From NCBI GenBank assembly GCA_900546395.1, contig URDD01000026.1:1-32398 (forward strand): a DNA stretch of 32,398 bases. The letters run 5' to 3'. The translations under genes and the position numbers were made by a program. A model generated the notes under the pieces. The model made no database searches. It worked only from the letters and a program-made list of their open reading frames with translations, and had not been told where the DNA came from. Origin of the DNA: an uncultured Bacteroidales bacterium. Lineage in GTDB: Bacteria; Bacteroidota; Bacteroidia; Bacteroidales; UBA932. Position 1 is the stretch's first letter, and every line of letters starts with the position of its first letter. This document shows positions 17,752 to 25,928 of this stretch, in pieces.

Positions 17752-19350
17752 ATGAAGAACTTTAGAATTATACTCGCCGGCGCAAGCATGGCTCTGGCCG
17801 GTTGCGGGATGACAGATCCCTGGGAAAAATATGAAGATTACGGAGAATTTCCTGACAGACTCCTTCCTTCTGAACTCAAGACAGCACTGTGCGGCTCGGA
17901 AGCGTGGAAACTGACATACCGGGACACCGATTTCTATTTCTCATTCAGCGAGGACGGAACTGTAGTATGCAACTCCAATATGTTTAGGGACGAGATATCT
18001 TCAACCTACAGGTTCGACTGGGACAACCCTGAATCCGTACTGCTCACAATACCAGGAGGAGGCCATTTCCAATACCTGGAAAACAACGGATTCGGTCAGG
18101 AGATTACGGTAACGTCATACAGTGACAAGAAGTTTTCCTGCAAGGATTCGCAGTCTGAAGAGGAGTACACTGCGGTAGCGGTACAGGCATCGGACATCGA
18201 TGCCGTCAACGAAAGCAAACTCGCTGTGAAGAAGTCCGTTGAGGGTGGCTGGTCCGCAACATATTCGGAAAATCTTTATTACCTGCTTTTTGCTGATAAC
18301 GGCATAGTCGCATGTCTGCCGGAAAATGCGGTAGCTTCCAATACTGAATATACATTCAGCGGAACAGTATCTGACCCCGTGCTGGAAATGAAGGGCTTTT
18401 CATATTTCGGAGATACTTCATTCGGGATGTCTTATGAAAATGGCGGAACAACAATGAAGCTCACCGGCAAGCCGAGCGGAAAGGTCATCACTTTCAGCCA
18501 GACAGACGCTTCAGTCATAGAAGAGGCGGGCAAGGCTGTGATATCGGAAGCATTTGTATCCAACAATTACACTCACGGAGTCGTCCGTAGCACAAGTGGG
18601 CTTTTCTATGCACACTATGTGGCGAAGACAGTCAGGACAGAAGATGCGGAGATAATCGATGAAATCAAGTTTGACATACTGCACAACAGAGTTCTGACCC
18701 ACAAGACAGTCAAGGTTTCCGACATCGATATCTACGGCAATATAAAATTTAGGGAGACAGTAAGCATAAACGGCAAGGATATTGACGGATTTGTATATAA
18801 TCTGTCGAACAATACGGTTTCGGCCGATGACAGAGGAATGGATGTTACTGCCAACAATACGGTGGTGGATTGGCTTGTCAATGGTTTCAAGACTTATGTG
18901 ATCCGTCCGTCTTCTCTGGAAAAAAGAGGCGATATGTCCGACAACCTGATGAAAGAGTTTGACGCCAACACAGGTTACTGGGACAAGCTTGAGATTTCAG
19001 ACAGAGGCAACCGTCCGTTTATATTTACGCCAAAAGGCGGAAATTTCGGAGGAAGGACATGGACTTGCTTCTATTCGGCCAACTCTAATCCGCTTGACGG
19101 CATAAGGACAGACGAGGTGGATAAAGTAAGGTTTGACAGACCATATACCGTGAAGAATATTTACGGCGGAGGAATCAATGCAGAGCATATTGCCGAGATA
19201 GAGAGATTTTATCCGGGAATCATGAATGCCTATTATCACGAGGACGGCCTTTATGTCATTCTTGAAGGCGGAAAGAACGAAGACAACAGCCAGCTTTATC
19301 TTATAAGCCCTACCAGCGGCAACTGGTTCAAGTGTGACAGGGACATGTAG
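17752..19350 (+). CDS. Lipoprotein with internal duplication, DUF4302-like start
   Basis: Function unknown. The 532 residues open with a lipobox LAGC (Cys18). Two tandem units can be seen near the N-terminus: AWKLTYRDTDFYFSFSEDGT and GWSATYSENLYYLLFADNGI, each followed by a beta-rich stretch of about 80 residues. This layout recalls DUF4302 lipoproteins found at the ends of susCD operons, though I cannot confirm the family. The C-terminal half (about 250-532) has no motif I recognise. It lies 69 bp after the calpain-like gene, a wider AT-rich gap than elsewhere in the operon but without a recognisable promoter, so it is probably co-transcribed. A strong terminator follows. It may be a surface glycan- or protein-binding accessory; that is speculation from context. 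Confidence 0.75.
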   Translation: MKNFRIILAGASMALAGCGMTDPWEKYEDYGEFPDRLLPSELKTALCGSEAWKLTYRDTDFYFSFSEDGTVVCNSNMFRDEISSTYRFDWDNPESVLLTIPGGGHFQYLENNGFGQEITVTSYSDKKFSCKDSQSEEEYTAVAVQASDIDAVNESKLAVKKSVEGGWSATYSENLYYLLFADNGIVACLPENAVASNTEYTFSGTVSDPVLEMKGFSYFGDTSFGMSYENGGTTMKLTGKPSGKVITFSQTDASVIEEAGKAVISEAFVSNNYTHGVVRSTSGLFYAHYVAKTVRTEDAEIIDEIKFDILHNRVLTHKTVKVSDIDIYGNIKFRETVSINGKDIDGFVYNLSNNTVSADDRGMDVTANNTVVDWLVNGFKTYVIRPSSLEKRGDMSDNLMKEFDANTGYWDKLEISDRGNRPFIFTPKGGNFGGRTWTCFYSANSNPLDGIRTDEVDKVRFDRPYTVKNIYGGGINAEHIAEIERFYPGIMNAYYHEDGLYVILEGGKNEDNSQLYLISPTSGNWFKCDRDM

Positions 19351-19409
19351 TTACAGGACATAAATATTGTGGTTGAATCAAAGTATTTGTTTTGATGCAT
19401 CCTTTTTTA

Positions 19410-19454
19410 GGCGTGTCAGAATTTTGTGTTTTGACACGCCGTTTTTTATTTTTG
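19410..19454 (+). terminator. Rho-independent terminator closing the GH92 operon
   Basis: A perfect 9-bp stem, GGCGTGTCA at 19410-19418 and TGACACGCC at 19432-19440, with a 13-base loop and the T-rich tail GTTTTTTATTTTT. It lies 59 bases after the stop of the last operon gene. Confidence 0.9.
19423..19454 (+). promoter_or_regulatory. Bacteroidota-type promoter for the GH127-like/GH43 gene
   Basis: TTTG at 19423-19426 and TATTTTTG at 19447-19454, exactly 20 bp apart, match the Bacteroidota consensus TTTG-N19-21-TAnnTTTG. The -33 box lies in the loop of the preceding terminator and the -7 box in its T-tract. Transcription would start near 19460, giving a leader of about 20 bases before the ATG at 19481. 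Confidence 0.75.
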
Positions 19455-19480
19455 CAAAAAGTATTGAAAATCTGTAAGAA

Positions 19481-22420
19481 ATGAAGAAAATATTCGCATC
19501 GGTTATATTCTGTTTGTATCCCTGTGTCTCCTCGTTTGCCGGAGACGGACAGGCACTGTATCAGGGGAACAGGGCTCCGTTGGCAGAGAAGCCTTATATC
19601 GAACTGCCCATAGGCGCTGTCAGGGCGGACGGGTGGCTGGAAGAGATGCTCAAAAGGCAGGCTGCCGGAGCTACAGGTCATATGGATACATTGTATCCTG
19701 ATGTGATGGGTGAGAGGAACGGATGGCTCGGAGGTGACGGAGACCAGTGGGAAAGAGGTCCTTACTGGATAGACGGACTTCTTCCTTTGGCGTATATTCT
19801 TGATGACGGTGACCTTAAAAGAAAAGTCAGGCCGTGGATTGAAAGCATATTGTCCAGCCAGAGGGAAGACGGCTTTTTCGGGCCGTCTGAAGATTACGGC
19901 TACGAGCCCGGATTGCAGAGGGACAACTCCGAGGACTGGTGGCCGAGAATGGTCGTCCTGAAAATATTGCAGCAATACTATTCCGCTACCGAAGACAGGC
20001 GCGTAATAGATTTCATGTCAGGATATTTCAGATACCAGCTTAAGACTCTCCCCGAAAAGCCGCTCGGGAAATGGACATTCTGGGCCGAATATAGAATGGG
20101 GGACAACCTCCAGGCTGTCTATTGGCTCTATAATATTACCGGGGAGGCGTTCCTTTTGGAGTTGGGGGACCTGCTTTATTCCCAGGGATTTGACTTCAGA
20201 CATTATTTTACGGAGTCGGAAGGACTGGAGCATTCCGGTCAAATGCATTGCGTGAATCTTGCCCAGGGGCTGAAAGCGCCTGTCGTATATTGGCAGCAGC
20301 ATCCGGACAGAAGTTATATAGAATCGGTTGACAAGGGGCTCGAGGATTTGAGACGGATACATGGCCAGCCGCAGGGAATGTTCGGAGGAGACGAACTGTT
20401 GCATGGTAATTGCCCTTTGCAGGGCTCGGAACTGTGTTCGGCAGTCGAAATGATGTTTTCTCTGGAAAAGATGCTGGAAATAACAGGAGCTGTCAGGTAT
20501 GCAGACCTTTTGGAAAAAATCGCGTTCAACGCCCTTCCTGCGCAGGTGACCGATGATTTCATGTACAAGCAGTATTTTCAGCAGCCCAACCAGATACTGG
20601 CTACGCGAGGTTCGAGAAATTTCTATGTCAATGATGACCATGCGGGAACAGATGTAGTGTTCGGCACACTTTCAGGATTTCCCTGCTGTTTCTCCAATAT
20701 GCATCAGGGATGGCCGAAATTCACCCGAAACCTGTGGTATGCGACTGTTAGCGGGGGAGTGGCCGCTATGGTATATGCCCCATCTGAAGTTACCCTTAAG
20801 GTAGGTACGGGAAGAGAAGTGACAATAAAGGAGAAAACCAACTATCCTATGTCTGATGAACTCGAATTCAGAATAGGGATGAAAGGCCGCAGGCCTGAAC
20901 GCTTCCCGTTCACTCTCCGCATACCGCAGTGGTGCAAGGAACCCTCTCTGTCGGTAAACGGCAAAACCTGTGATGCCGAAGCGGCTGACGGAGTCGTGAC
21001 TGTCGAAAGGGAATGGCGTGACGGTGATGCCGTTGTCCTGAAGCTTCCTATGTCTGTCAGCGTGTCATCCTGGGACGAAAATTCCGTTGCCGTGGAGCGC
21101 GGACCTCTTGTATATGCCCTGCCTCTTGCGGAGAAGTGGGAATATAAGGAGGTGTCGGAAAATGAGAGAAGGCAGTTCGGTTCCGGATATTATGAAGTGA
21201 CCTCGGAGGATAAATGGAACTATGGAATATTGTCTGACATTGCCATGAATCCTGACAGGAACTGCACGGTCTTTGTCGATACGGCGAAAGCCTCTTCCCC
21301 GTTTTTCTGGAACTATGACAATGCCCCTGTAAAGATAAAAGTCAGGGTCAGGGAAATCCCGGAATGGAAGAAATCAGGAAACGGAGCCGGTCCGCTGCCA
21401 TATTCTCCATGTCTTTCTTCGGGTGAGGAAAAGACTGTCGATCTCATCCCTTACGGGTGTACGTCATTGAGAATATCAGAATTTCCTGTCGTGGCTTCAG
21501 GTCCGCAGGAAATGAAGACAAGCGGCAACCCTGTCTTTAAAGGCTGGTATGCCGACCCGGAGGCCATCGTCTATGGGAAAAAGTACTGGATTTTCCCCAC
21601 AACCTCGGACCTTTATGAAAAGCAGACCTTTTTTGACGCGTTTTCGTCAGACGATCTGGTCAACTGGGAAAAGCATCCGTCCGTATTGACTAAAGAAGAT
21701 GTGAAATGGGCCGGCTATGCCATGTGGGCTCCGTCTGTAATACATGCCAACGGAAAATATTATCTGTTTTTCGGGGCAAATGACATCCAGGACAATAATG
21801 CCGTAGGAGGTATCGGTGTCGCCGTAGCCGACAGGCCGGAAGGACCTTACCGGGATGCACTCGGCAAACCGCTTATAGACAAGATAATAAACGGCGCGCA
21901 GCCTATCGACCAGTTCGTGTTCAGGGATGATGACGGCACATATTATATGTATTATGGCGGATGGCGGCACTGCAATATGGTGAAACTCTCTCCGGATCTT
22001 TTGGGCATTGTACCTTTTGAGGATGGAGAACTGTACAAGTCAATTACCCCTGAAAATTATGTCGAGGGGCCCTTCATGATGAAAAAGGACGGAAAGTATT
22101 ATTTTATGTGGTCTGAAGGAGGGTGGACAGGACCTGACTACAGGGTGGCCTATGCCATTTCGGATTCTCCTTTCGGTCCTTTCGAGAGAATAGGGGTCAT
22201 TCTCGAGCAGGATTCCTCGATAGCGAGAGGTGCCGGTCATCATTCAGTGATACATAATCCCGTCAATGATGAATACTATATAGTATATCACCGCCGGCCT
22301 GTAGGGGACAATGCGCGAGACCACCGCGAGACCTGTATCGACAGACTTGAGTTTGACAGCAACGGACATATCCTGCCTGTAAAAATGACCCGTACGGGAA
22401 TTCCTGCTTCCCGTCTCTGA
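19481..22420 (+). CDS. Fused GH127-like (DUF1680) / GH43 bifunctional glycoside hydrolase
   Basis: Secreted two-domain enzyme of 979 residues with an SPI signal peptide (ending near SSFA). Residues about 30-660 form a DUF1680/GH127-like alpha/alpha-barrel: LLPLAYILDD, E317 in GSELCSAVEM, and GFPCCFSNMHQGWPKF with C402/C403. Compared with the Bifidobacterium beta-L-arabinofuranosidase HypBA1 (E322, C338, C415, C417, C418, from memory), the nucleophile Cys and one neighbour are present, but two zinc-binding Cys positions appear to be F400 and E333. Residues about 680-979 form a GH43 five-bladed propeller with an apparently complete triad: D692 (YADPEAI), D810 (PIDQFVF) and E862 (VEGPF). This suggests removal of arabinofuranose or xylose-type residues, but neither domain's substrate can be fixed. 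It has its own promoter and is separated from the GH92 operon by a terminator. Confidence 0.88.
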   Translation: MKKIFASVIFCLYPCVSSFAGDGQALYQGNRAPLAEKPYIELPIGAVRADGWLEEMLKRQAAGATGHMDTLYPDVMGERNGWLGGDGDQWERGPYWIDGLLPLAYILDDGDLKRKVRPWIESILSSQREDGFFGPSEDYGYEPGLQRDNSEDWWPRMVVLKILQQYYSATEDRRVIDFMSGYFRYQLKTLPEKPLGKWTFWAEYRMGDNLQAVYWLYNITGEAFLLELGDLLYSQGFDFRHYFTESEGLEHSGQMHCVNLAQGLKAPVVYWQQHPDRSYIESVDKGLEDLRRIHGQPQGMFGGDELLHGNCPLQGSELCSAVEMMFSLEKMLEITGAVRYADLLEKIAFNALPAQVTDDFMYKQYFQQPNQILATRGSRNFYVNDDHAGTDVVFGTLSGFPCCFSNMHQGWPKFTRNLWYATVSGGVAAMVYAPSEVTLKVGTGREVTIKEKTNYPMSDELEFRIGMKGRRPERFPFTLRIPQWCKEPSLSVNGKTCDAEAADGVVTVEREWRDGDAVVLKLPMSVSVSSWDENSVAVERGPLVYALPLAEKWEYKEVSENERRQFGSGYYEVTSEDKWNYGILSDIAMNPDRNCTVFVDTAKASSPFFWNYDNAPVKIKVRVREIPEWKKSGNGAGPLPYSPCLSSGEEKTVDLIPYGCTSLRISEFPVVASGPQEMKTSGNPVFKGWYADPEAIVYGKKYWIFPTTSDLYEKQTFFDAFSSDDLVNWEKHPSVLTKEDVKWAGYAMWAPSVIHANGKYYLFFGANDIQDNNAVGGIGVAVADRPEGPYRDALGKPLIDKIINGAQPIDQFVFRDDDGTYYMYYGGWRHCNMVKLSPDLLGIVPFEDGELYKSITPENYVEGPFMMKKDGKYYFMWSEGGWTGPDYRVAYAISDSPFGPFERIGVILEQDSSIARGAGHHSVIHNPVNDEYYIVYHRRPVGDNARDHRETCIDRLEFDSNGHILPVKMTRTGIPASRL

Positions 22421-22472
22421 TGCTCCGTCATTGGATCGTACGGTTGGCCAAGTGGCTGGAAATCAAGAAAAT

Positions 22473-22503
22473 TTTGTTCTGAACAAATTTATTGCTATCT
22501 TTG
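22473..22503 (+). promoter_or_regulatory. Bacteroidota-type promoter of rplM-rpsI
   Basis: TTTG at 22473-22476 and TATCTTTG at 22496-22503 are 19 bp apart, matching the consensus. The predicted start of transcription is near 22510, leaving a leader of about 55 bases before the GTG of rplM. No terminator was seen between the GH127-like/GH43 gene and this promoter, so read-through is possible. Confidence 0.82.
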
Positions 22504-22530
22504 CGACCCCTATTTGTGTAGGGATCGCAA
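22501..22530 (+). promoter_or_regulatory. Inverted repeat at the rplM transcription start, possible operator or leader hairpin
   Basis: TTGCGACCCCTA (22501-22512) and TAGGGATCGCAA (22519-22530) are complementary over 12 positions with one mismatch, around a TTTGTG loop, and are followed by TTTTTATG. The left arm overlaps the -7 box, so most of it would be upstream of the mRNA start. That argues for a DNA operator or for a shorter CCCTA/TAGGG hairpin in the RNA. Autoregulation by L13 is known in other bacteria but is not shown here. Confidence 0.5.
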
Positions 22531-22563
22531 TTTTTATGTATTAACTATTTAAAAATCAAGACA

Positions 22564-23016
22564 GTGGACACACAAAGTTACAAAACTGTATCGCTTAAAG
22601 CTGGCGATATAAAGAAAGAGTGGGTCGTGATTGATGCTACCGATTTGGTGCTCGGCCGTCTTGCTTCCAGAATTGCTCTTGTCCTTCGTGGAAAGAACAA
22701 GCCAAGCTACACTCCGCACATGGATTGTGGTGACAATGTTATCGTTCTTAACGCTGACAAAATCAGGCTCACTGGAAAGAAGATGACTGACAGAGTGTAT
22801 GTCCGTCACACCGGATATCCGGGTGGACAGAGATTCACTACGCCTAAAGAGCTCCTTCACAAGAAGCCTACAGAGGTGCTAAGGATGGCTGTCAAAGGCA
22901 TGCTTCCTAAGAATCGTCTTGGCGCAAAACTCATCAACAACCTGTATCTTTATCAGGGAAGTGAGCACCCGCACCAGGCGCAGAACCCGAAAACAATCAA
23001 GTTAAACGAAATTTAA
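22564..23016 (+). CDS. rplM: 50S ribosomal protein L13 (uL13)
   Basis: Early-assembling large-subunit ribosomal protein. The 150 residues show the L13 hallmarks WVVIDATDLVLGRLASRIA, HMDCGDNVIVLNADKI, HTGYPGG and VKGMLPKNRLGAKLINNLY. The start is a GTG at 22564, opening DTQSYKTVSLKAGDIKKEW (first codon read as Met), which matches the usual Bacteroidales N-terminus MDTxSYKT; no ATG start would preserve it. rpsI follows after 7 bp, the conserved rplM-rpsI pair. Confidence 0.98.
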   Translation: MDTQSYKTVSLKAGDIKKEWVVIDATDLVLGRLASRIALVLRGKNKPSYTPHMDCGDNVIVLNADKIRLTGKKMTDRVYVRHTGYPGGQRFTTPKELLHKKPTEVLRMAVKGMLPKNRLGAKLINNLYLYQGSEHPHQAQNPKTIKLNEI

Positions 23017-23023
23017 GCAGAGC

Positions 23024-23413
23024 ATGAAATCAGTAAACGCCCTTGGAAGACGTAAATCGGCAGTTGCTCGCGTTTATGTCGTGCCTGGAAAAGGTAACAT
23101 CACAATCAACGGTCGTGACATTAACGACTATTTCAGAGAGGATTCTCTCCGTTATATTGTAAATCAGCCTTTCACAGTTACAGGTACGACTGCTCAGTTT
23201 GACGTTAAGGCAAACCTCGACGGAGGTGGAATCAAAGGACAGGCAGAGGCTATGAGGCTCGCTATTTCACGCGCACTTTGCGAAGTTGATAAAGAGGCTT
23301 ACCGCTCAATCCTTAAAACAAACGGATTCCTTACACGTGATGCACGTGAGGTCGAGAGAAAGAAACCTGGTCAGCCTGGTGCACGCAGACGCTTCCAGTT
23401 CAGTAAACGTTAA
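23024..23413 (+). CDS. rpsI: 30S ribosomal protein S9 (uS9)
   Basis: Small-subunit protein whose C-terminal tail reaches the P-site tRNA. The 129 residues include NALGRRKSAVARVYVVPGKG, GGGIKGQAEAMRLAISRAL and the invariant basic end GARRRFQFSKR. It is translated 7 bp after rplM and is complete. Arg codon usage shifts to CGT/CGC here, compared with the AGG/AGA-rich PUL genes, as expected for a highly expressed gene. Confidence 0.98.
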   Translation: MKSVNALGRRKSAVARVYVVPGKGNITINGRDINDYFREDSLRYIVNQPFTVTGTTAQFDVKANLDGGGIKGQAEAMRLAISRALCEVDKEAYRSILKTNGFLTRDAREVERKKPGQPGARRRFQFSKR

Positions 23414-23439
23414 TCGTTATCTGTTGATTTACAGAAAAT

Positions 23440-23629
23440 CACAGTCCGGGAAGAAATGTCAGGACCTATGTTGCGGATGTGAATCCGTGCTGGCTGCCTG
23501 AGTTTGCCGAGACTGCGGAAAATCAAGGAGACCGGCCAGGCCGCTACTCCTGATTGATGAAAACCGCCCGACAGGGAAAACGGCAAAAACCTGGAGGGAA
23601 AATTAGAAAACAAGTAAAATTTTAAAACA
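23440..23629 (+). ncRNA. Candidate structured leader RNA of rpsB-tsf
   Basis: The 216-bp gap between rpsI and rpsB has no gene but is GC-richer than other gaps and full of complementary arms. CGGAT (23474-23478) pairs with ATCCG (23483-23487) around GTGA, and is enclosed by TCAGG (23459-23463) with CCTGA (23497-23501). AATCAAGGAG (23521-23530) pairs with CTCCTGATT (23547-23555) with one bulge, around CGGCCAGGCCG. CCGCCC (23564-23569) pairs with GGG (23574-23576) and CGG (23581-23583). This pattern fits a cis-acting leader, for instance S2 autoregulation, which is known in other bacteria. I found no ORF or clear internal promoter. The identity with any known leader family is not established. 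Confidence 0.5.
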
Positions 23630-24463
23630 ATGCCAAGAACAAATTTCCAAGAATTGCTTGATGCAGGTGTTCATTTCGGACACTTGGCGAGAAAATGGAA
23701 TCCGAAAATGGCTCCTTATATCTTCGACCAGAAGAACGGAATCCACATCATCGACCTGCATAAAAGTATAGTAAAGATCGAAGAGGCTGCAAATGTTATG
23801 AAGCAGTTTGCGCGCTCAGGCCGCAAGATCCTTTTCGTGGCTACAAAGAAACAGGCAAAGGAGATCGTTGCTGAAAAGGCAGGATCAGTAAATATGCCAT
23901 ATGTGACAGAAAGATGGCCGGGCGGAATGCTTACCAACTTCCCGACTATCCGTAAGGCTGTCAAGAAAATGAACACCATCGACAAGATGATTGAAGATGG
24001 TACTTTTGCTACTCTTGCAAAGCGTGAGCGTCTTCAGGTTACCCGCCAGAGGGCTAAACTTGAGAAAAACCTTGGATCAATCAAAGATTTGAGCCGTCTC
24101 CCTTCAGCACTTTTCGTAGTAGATGTACAGAAAGAGATGAATGCCGTTAAAGAGGCAAACCGTCTTAACATACCGGTTATCGCTATGGTTGATACTTGCT
24201 GCGATCCTACTCCGATTGATTATGTGATTCCGGCCAATGACGATGCTGCAAAATCAATTGCCCTTATCATGGATTTGGTTTGCGGTGCTATCTCAGAGGG
24301 ACTGAACGAAAGAAAGCTGGAGAAAGACAAAGAGGCTCCTGAAGCAGGTGACGACAAGGCTCCTGCAGGAAAGAAGCTCCGTGCACGCAAAGGCGCAAAA
24401 GCAGATGATGCAGCAGAGGCAGAAGCTCCTGCTACTGAGACTGCAGAAACTGTTGCAGAGTAA
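23630..24463 (+). CDS. rpsB: 30S ribosomal protein S2 (uS2)
   Basis: Small-subunit protein needed for late 30S assembly. The 277 residues begin PRTNFQELLDAGVHFGHLAR and contain RKWNPKMAPYIF, IIDLHKS, ERWPGGMLTNFPTIRKAV and PVIAMVDTCCDP, all S2 hallmarks. The last 45 or so residues are a low-complexity Lys/Ala/Glu/Asp tail (GKKLRARKGAK, then AEAEAPATETAETVAE), a lineage-specific extension. tsf follows after 28 bp. Confidence 0.98.
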   Translation: MPRTNFQELLDAGVHFGHLARKWNPKMAPYIFDQKNGIHIIDLHKSIVKIEEAANVMKQFARSGRKILFVATKKQAKEIVAEKAGSVNMPYVTERWPGGMLTNFPTIRKAVKKMNTIDKMIEDGTFATLAKRERLQVTRQRAKLEKNLGSIKDLSRLPSALFVVDVQKEMNAVKEANRLNIPVIAMVDTCCDPTPIDYVIPANDDAAKSIALIMDLVCGAISEGLNERKLEKDKEAPEAGDDKAPAGKKLRARKGAKADDAAEAEAPATETAETVAE

Positions 24464-24491
24464 GAAGTACTAACATTTAATTACTTAGACA

Positions 24492-25487
24492 ATGGAGATA
24501 AAAGCAGCTGACGTAGCAAAATTGCGTCAAATGACAGGTGCAGGTATGATGGACTGCAAAAAGGCTCTTGTAGAGGCTAATGGCGATTACGAGAGGGCTC
24601 AGGAAATCATCCGCGAGAAAGGTAAGCTTGTGGCAGCAAAGAGAGCTGACCGTGAGACTACTGAAGGAGCTGTTATTGCTGAAGTTAACGGTGGAAAGGC
24701 TGTTCTCGTATGTCTCGGATGTGAGACTGACTTCGTTTCGAAGAATGCAGAATTCCAGTCTGTTGCAAAGTCTATAGCTGATGCAGCTATGGCTTCATTC
24801 CCCGCAGATGCAGAGGCTCTTAAGGCTTGTGTCCTTGCAGACGGACAGACTGTAGAGGCCGCAGTAACACAGCAGACAGGAAAGACTGGTGAGAAGCACA
24901 CACTTGCTTATTACGACCGTCTCGAGGCTCCTTACATTTCTTCATATATCCATGCTATCAACGGAAAACTCGGTGCTATCGTAGCATTCAATAAAGAAGT
25001 TCCGGCTGAAGTAGGAAAAGGTATTGCAATGCAGGTAGCTTCAATGAACCCTGTTGCTGTCAACAAAGAGGCTGTTCCTCAGAATGTAGTCGACAATGAA
25101 CTTACAGTTGCTGTAGAGAAGACAAAAGAGGAACTCGTGAAGAAAGCTGTAAATTCAGCTCTTGAGAAAGCCGGAATTAACCCTGCACATGTTGACAGTG
25201 AAGACCACATTGCTTCAAATACAGCAAAGGGATGGCTCACTGAGGAGCAGGCAGACAAAGCTCGTGAAATTATCAAGACAGTTTCAGCAGAGAAGGCTGC
25301 AAACCTTCCTGAGGCAATGATTAACAATATTGCCAACGGACGTCTGAACAAGTTCTTCAAAGAGAATACTCTTGAGGAGCAGGAGTATCAGATGGGTGAT
25401 GGAAAGACTTCTGTAAAGGATTTCCTCGCAGGTATCGACAAAGAGGCAAAAGTACTTGCTTTCAAGAGATTCTCTCTTAACGACTAA
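24492..25487 (+). CDS. tsf: Translation elongation factor Ts
   Basis: Guanine-nucleotide exchange factor for EF-Tu. The 331 residues start with KAADVAKLRQMTGAGMMDCK and include the signature ETDFVSKNAEF and a core ending in VLAFKRFSLND. The length matches the longer Bacteroidales form of EF-Ts. It is the last gene of the rpsB-tsf pair, followed 22 bases later by a strong terminator stem. Confidence 0.98.
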   Translation: MEIKAADVAKLRQMTGAGMMDCKKALVEANGDYERAQEIIREKGKLVAAKRADRETTEGAVIAEVNGGKAVLVCLGCETDFVSKNAEFQSVAKSIADAAMASFPADAEALKACVLADGQTVEAAVTQQTGKTGEKHTLAYYDRLEAPYISSYIHAINGKLGAIVAFNKEVPAEVGKGIAMQVASMNPVAVNKEAVPQNVVDNELTVAVEKTKEELVKKAVNSALEKAGINPAHVDSEDHIASNTAKGWLTEEQADKAREIIKTVSAEKAANLPEAMINNIANGRLNKFFKENTLEEQEYQMGDGKTSVKDFLAGIDKEAKVLAFKRFSLND

Positions 25488-25509
25488 TTGCAGTATTAGA
25501 TATTGTTAG

Positions 25510-25552
25510 CTGAGGAGCAGTTCCGTATAGGGACGGCTCCTCAGTCTTGTTT
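25510..25552 (+). terminator. Rho-independent terminator after tsf
   Basis: CTGAGGAGC (25510-25518) pairs perfectly with GCTCCTCAG (25536-25544). An inner GTTCC/GGGAC stem around GTATA extends it, and TCTTGTTT follows. Confidence 0.92.
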
Positions 25553-25928
25553 ATGATAATTCCATTAGTTTGCCTTATAGTTCCTCAGGAAAATGTTCAA
25601 CTTTAAGGGCATACATTATTATTGGGCAATATCGGATCTATCTTTGTTGCGCGTACTGCAAACTTGTTTTAAGTCTGTGCTGAGCGTATCGTATGTTATA
25701 TTAAAAAAGGAAAATGTATTTTTTATAACATTTATATATTATTGTATTACAGTTATTTTGGCTTAATCATTTAGGATAGTAGTATTTATGTCATTATAAA
25801 TTGTAGCAAAAGTCCTTGACTTTATCTAAAATATGTAACTGTTGTCATTGTTTTCTTATACTTGAAATTCTTTTTTTGTTGTCTCAAATTTTCTATATTT
25901 GAGGAAGTAATAAATAAAATAAACAGAT
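25553..25928. other. AT-rich intergenic region with scattered promoter-like elements
   Basis: No gene is supported in this 376-bp gap. It contains an exact TATCTTTG (25639-25646) without a properly spaced TTTG, and an inverted repeat ATGTTATA (25693-25700) / TATAACAT (25724-25731) around an A/T-rich core. Near its right end is TATATTTG (25894-25901) with TTTG at 25875-25878, only 15 bp upstream rather than the usual 19-21. The last is the likeliest promoter for the lipoprotein cluster, about 28 bp before the ATG at 25929. Confidence 0.5.

Noticed and set aside
22430..22470. Possible tRNA fragment (GGTTGGCCAAGTGGCTGG) between the GH127-like/GH43 gene and rplM.
   Set aside because: No acceptor stem, T-loop or anticodon arm could be drawn around it.
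23286..23613. Small open frames around the rpsI end and in the rpsI-rpsB gap.
   Set aside because: Translations are Cys/Arg/Ser-rich with no family resemblance, and the region is better explained as the rpsI end plus a structured leader.
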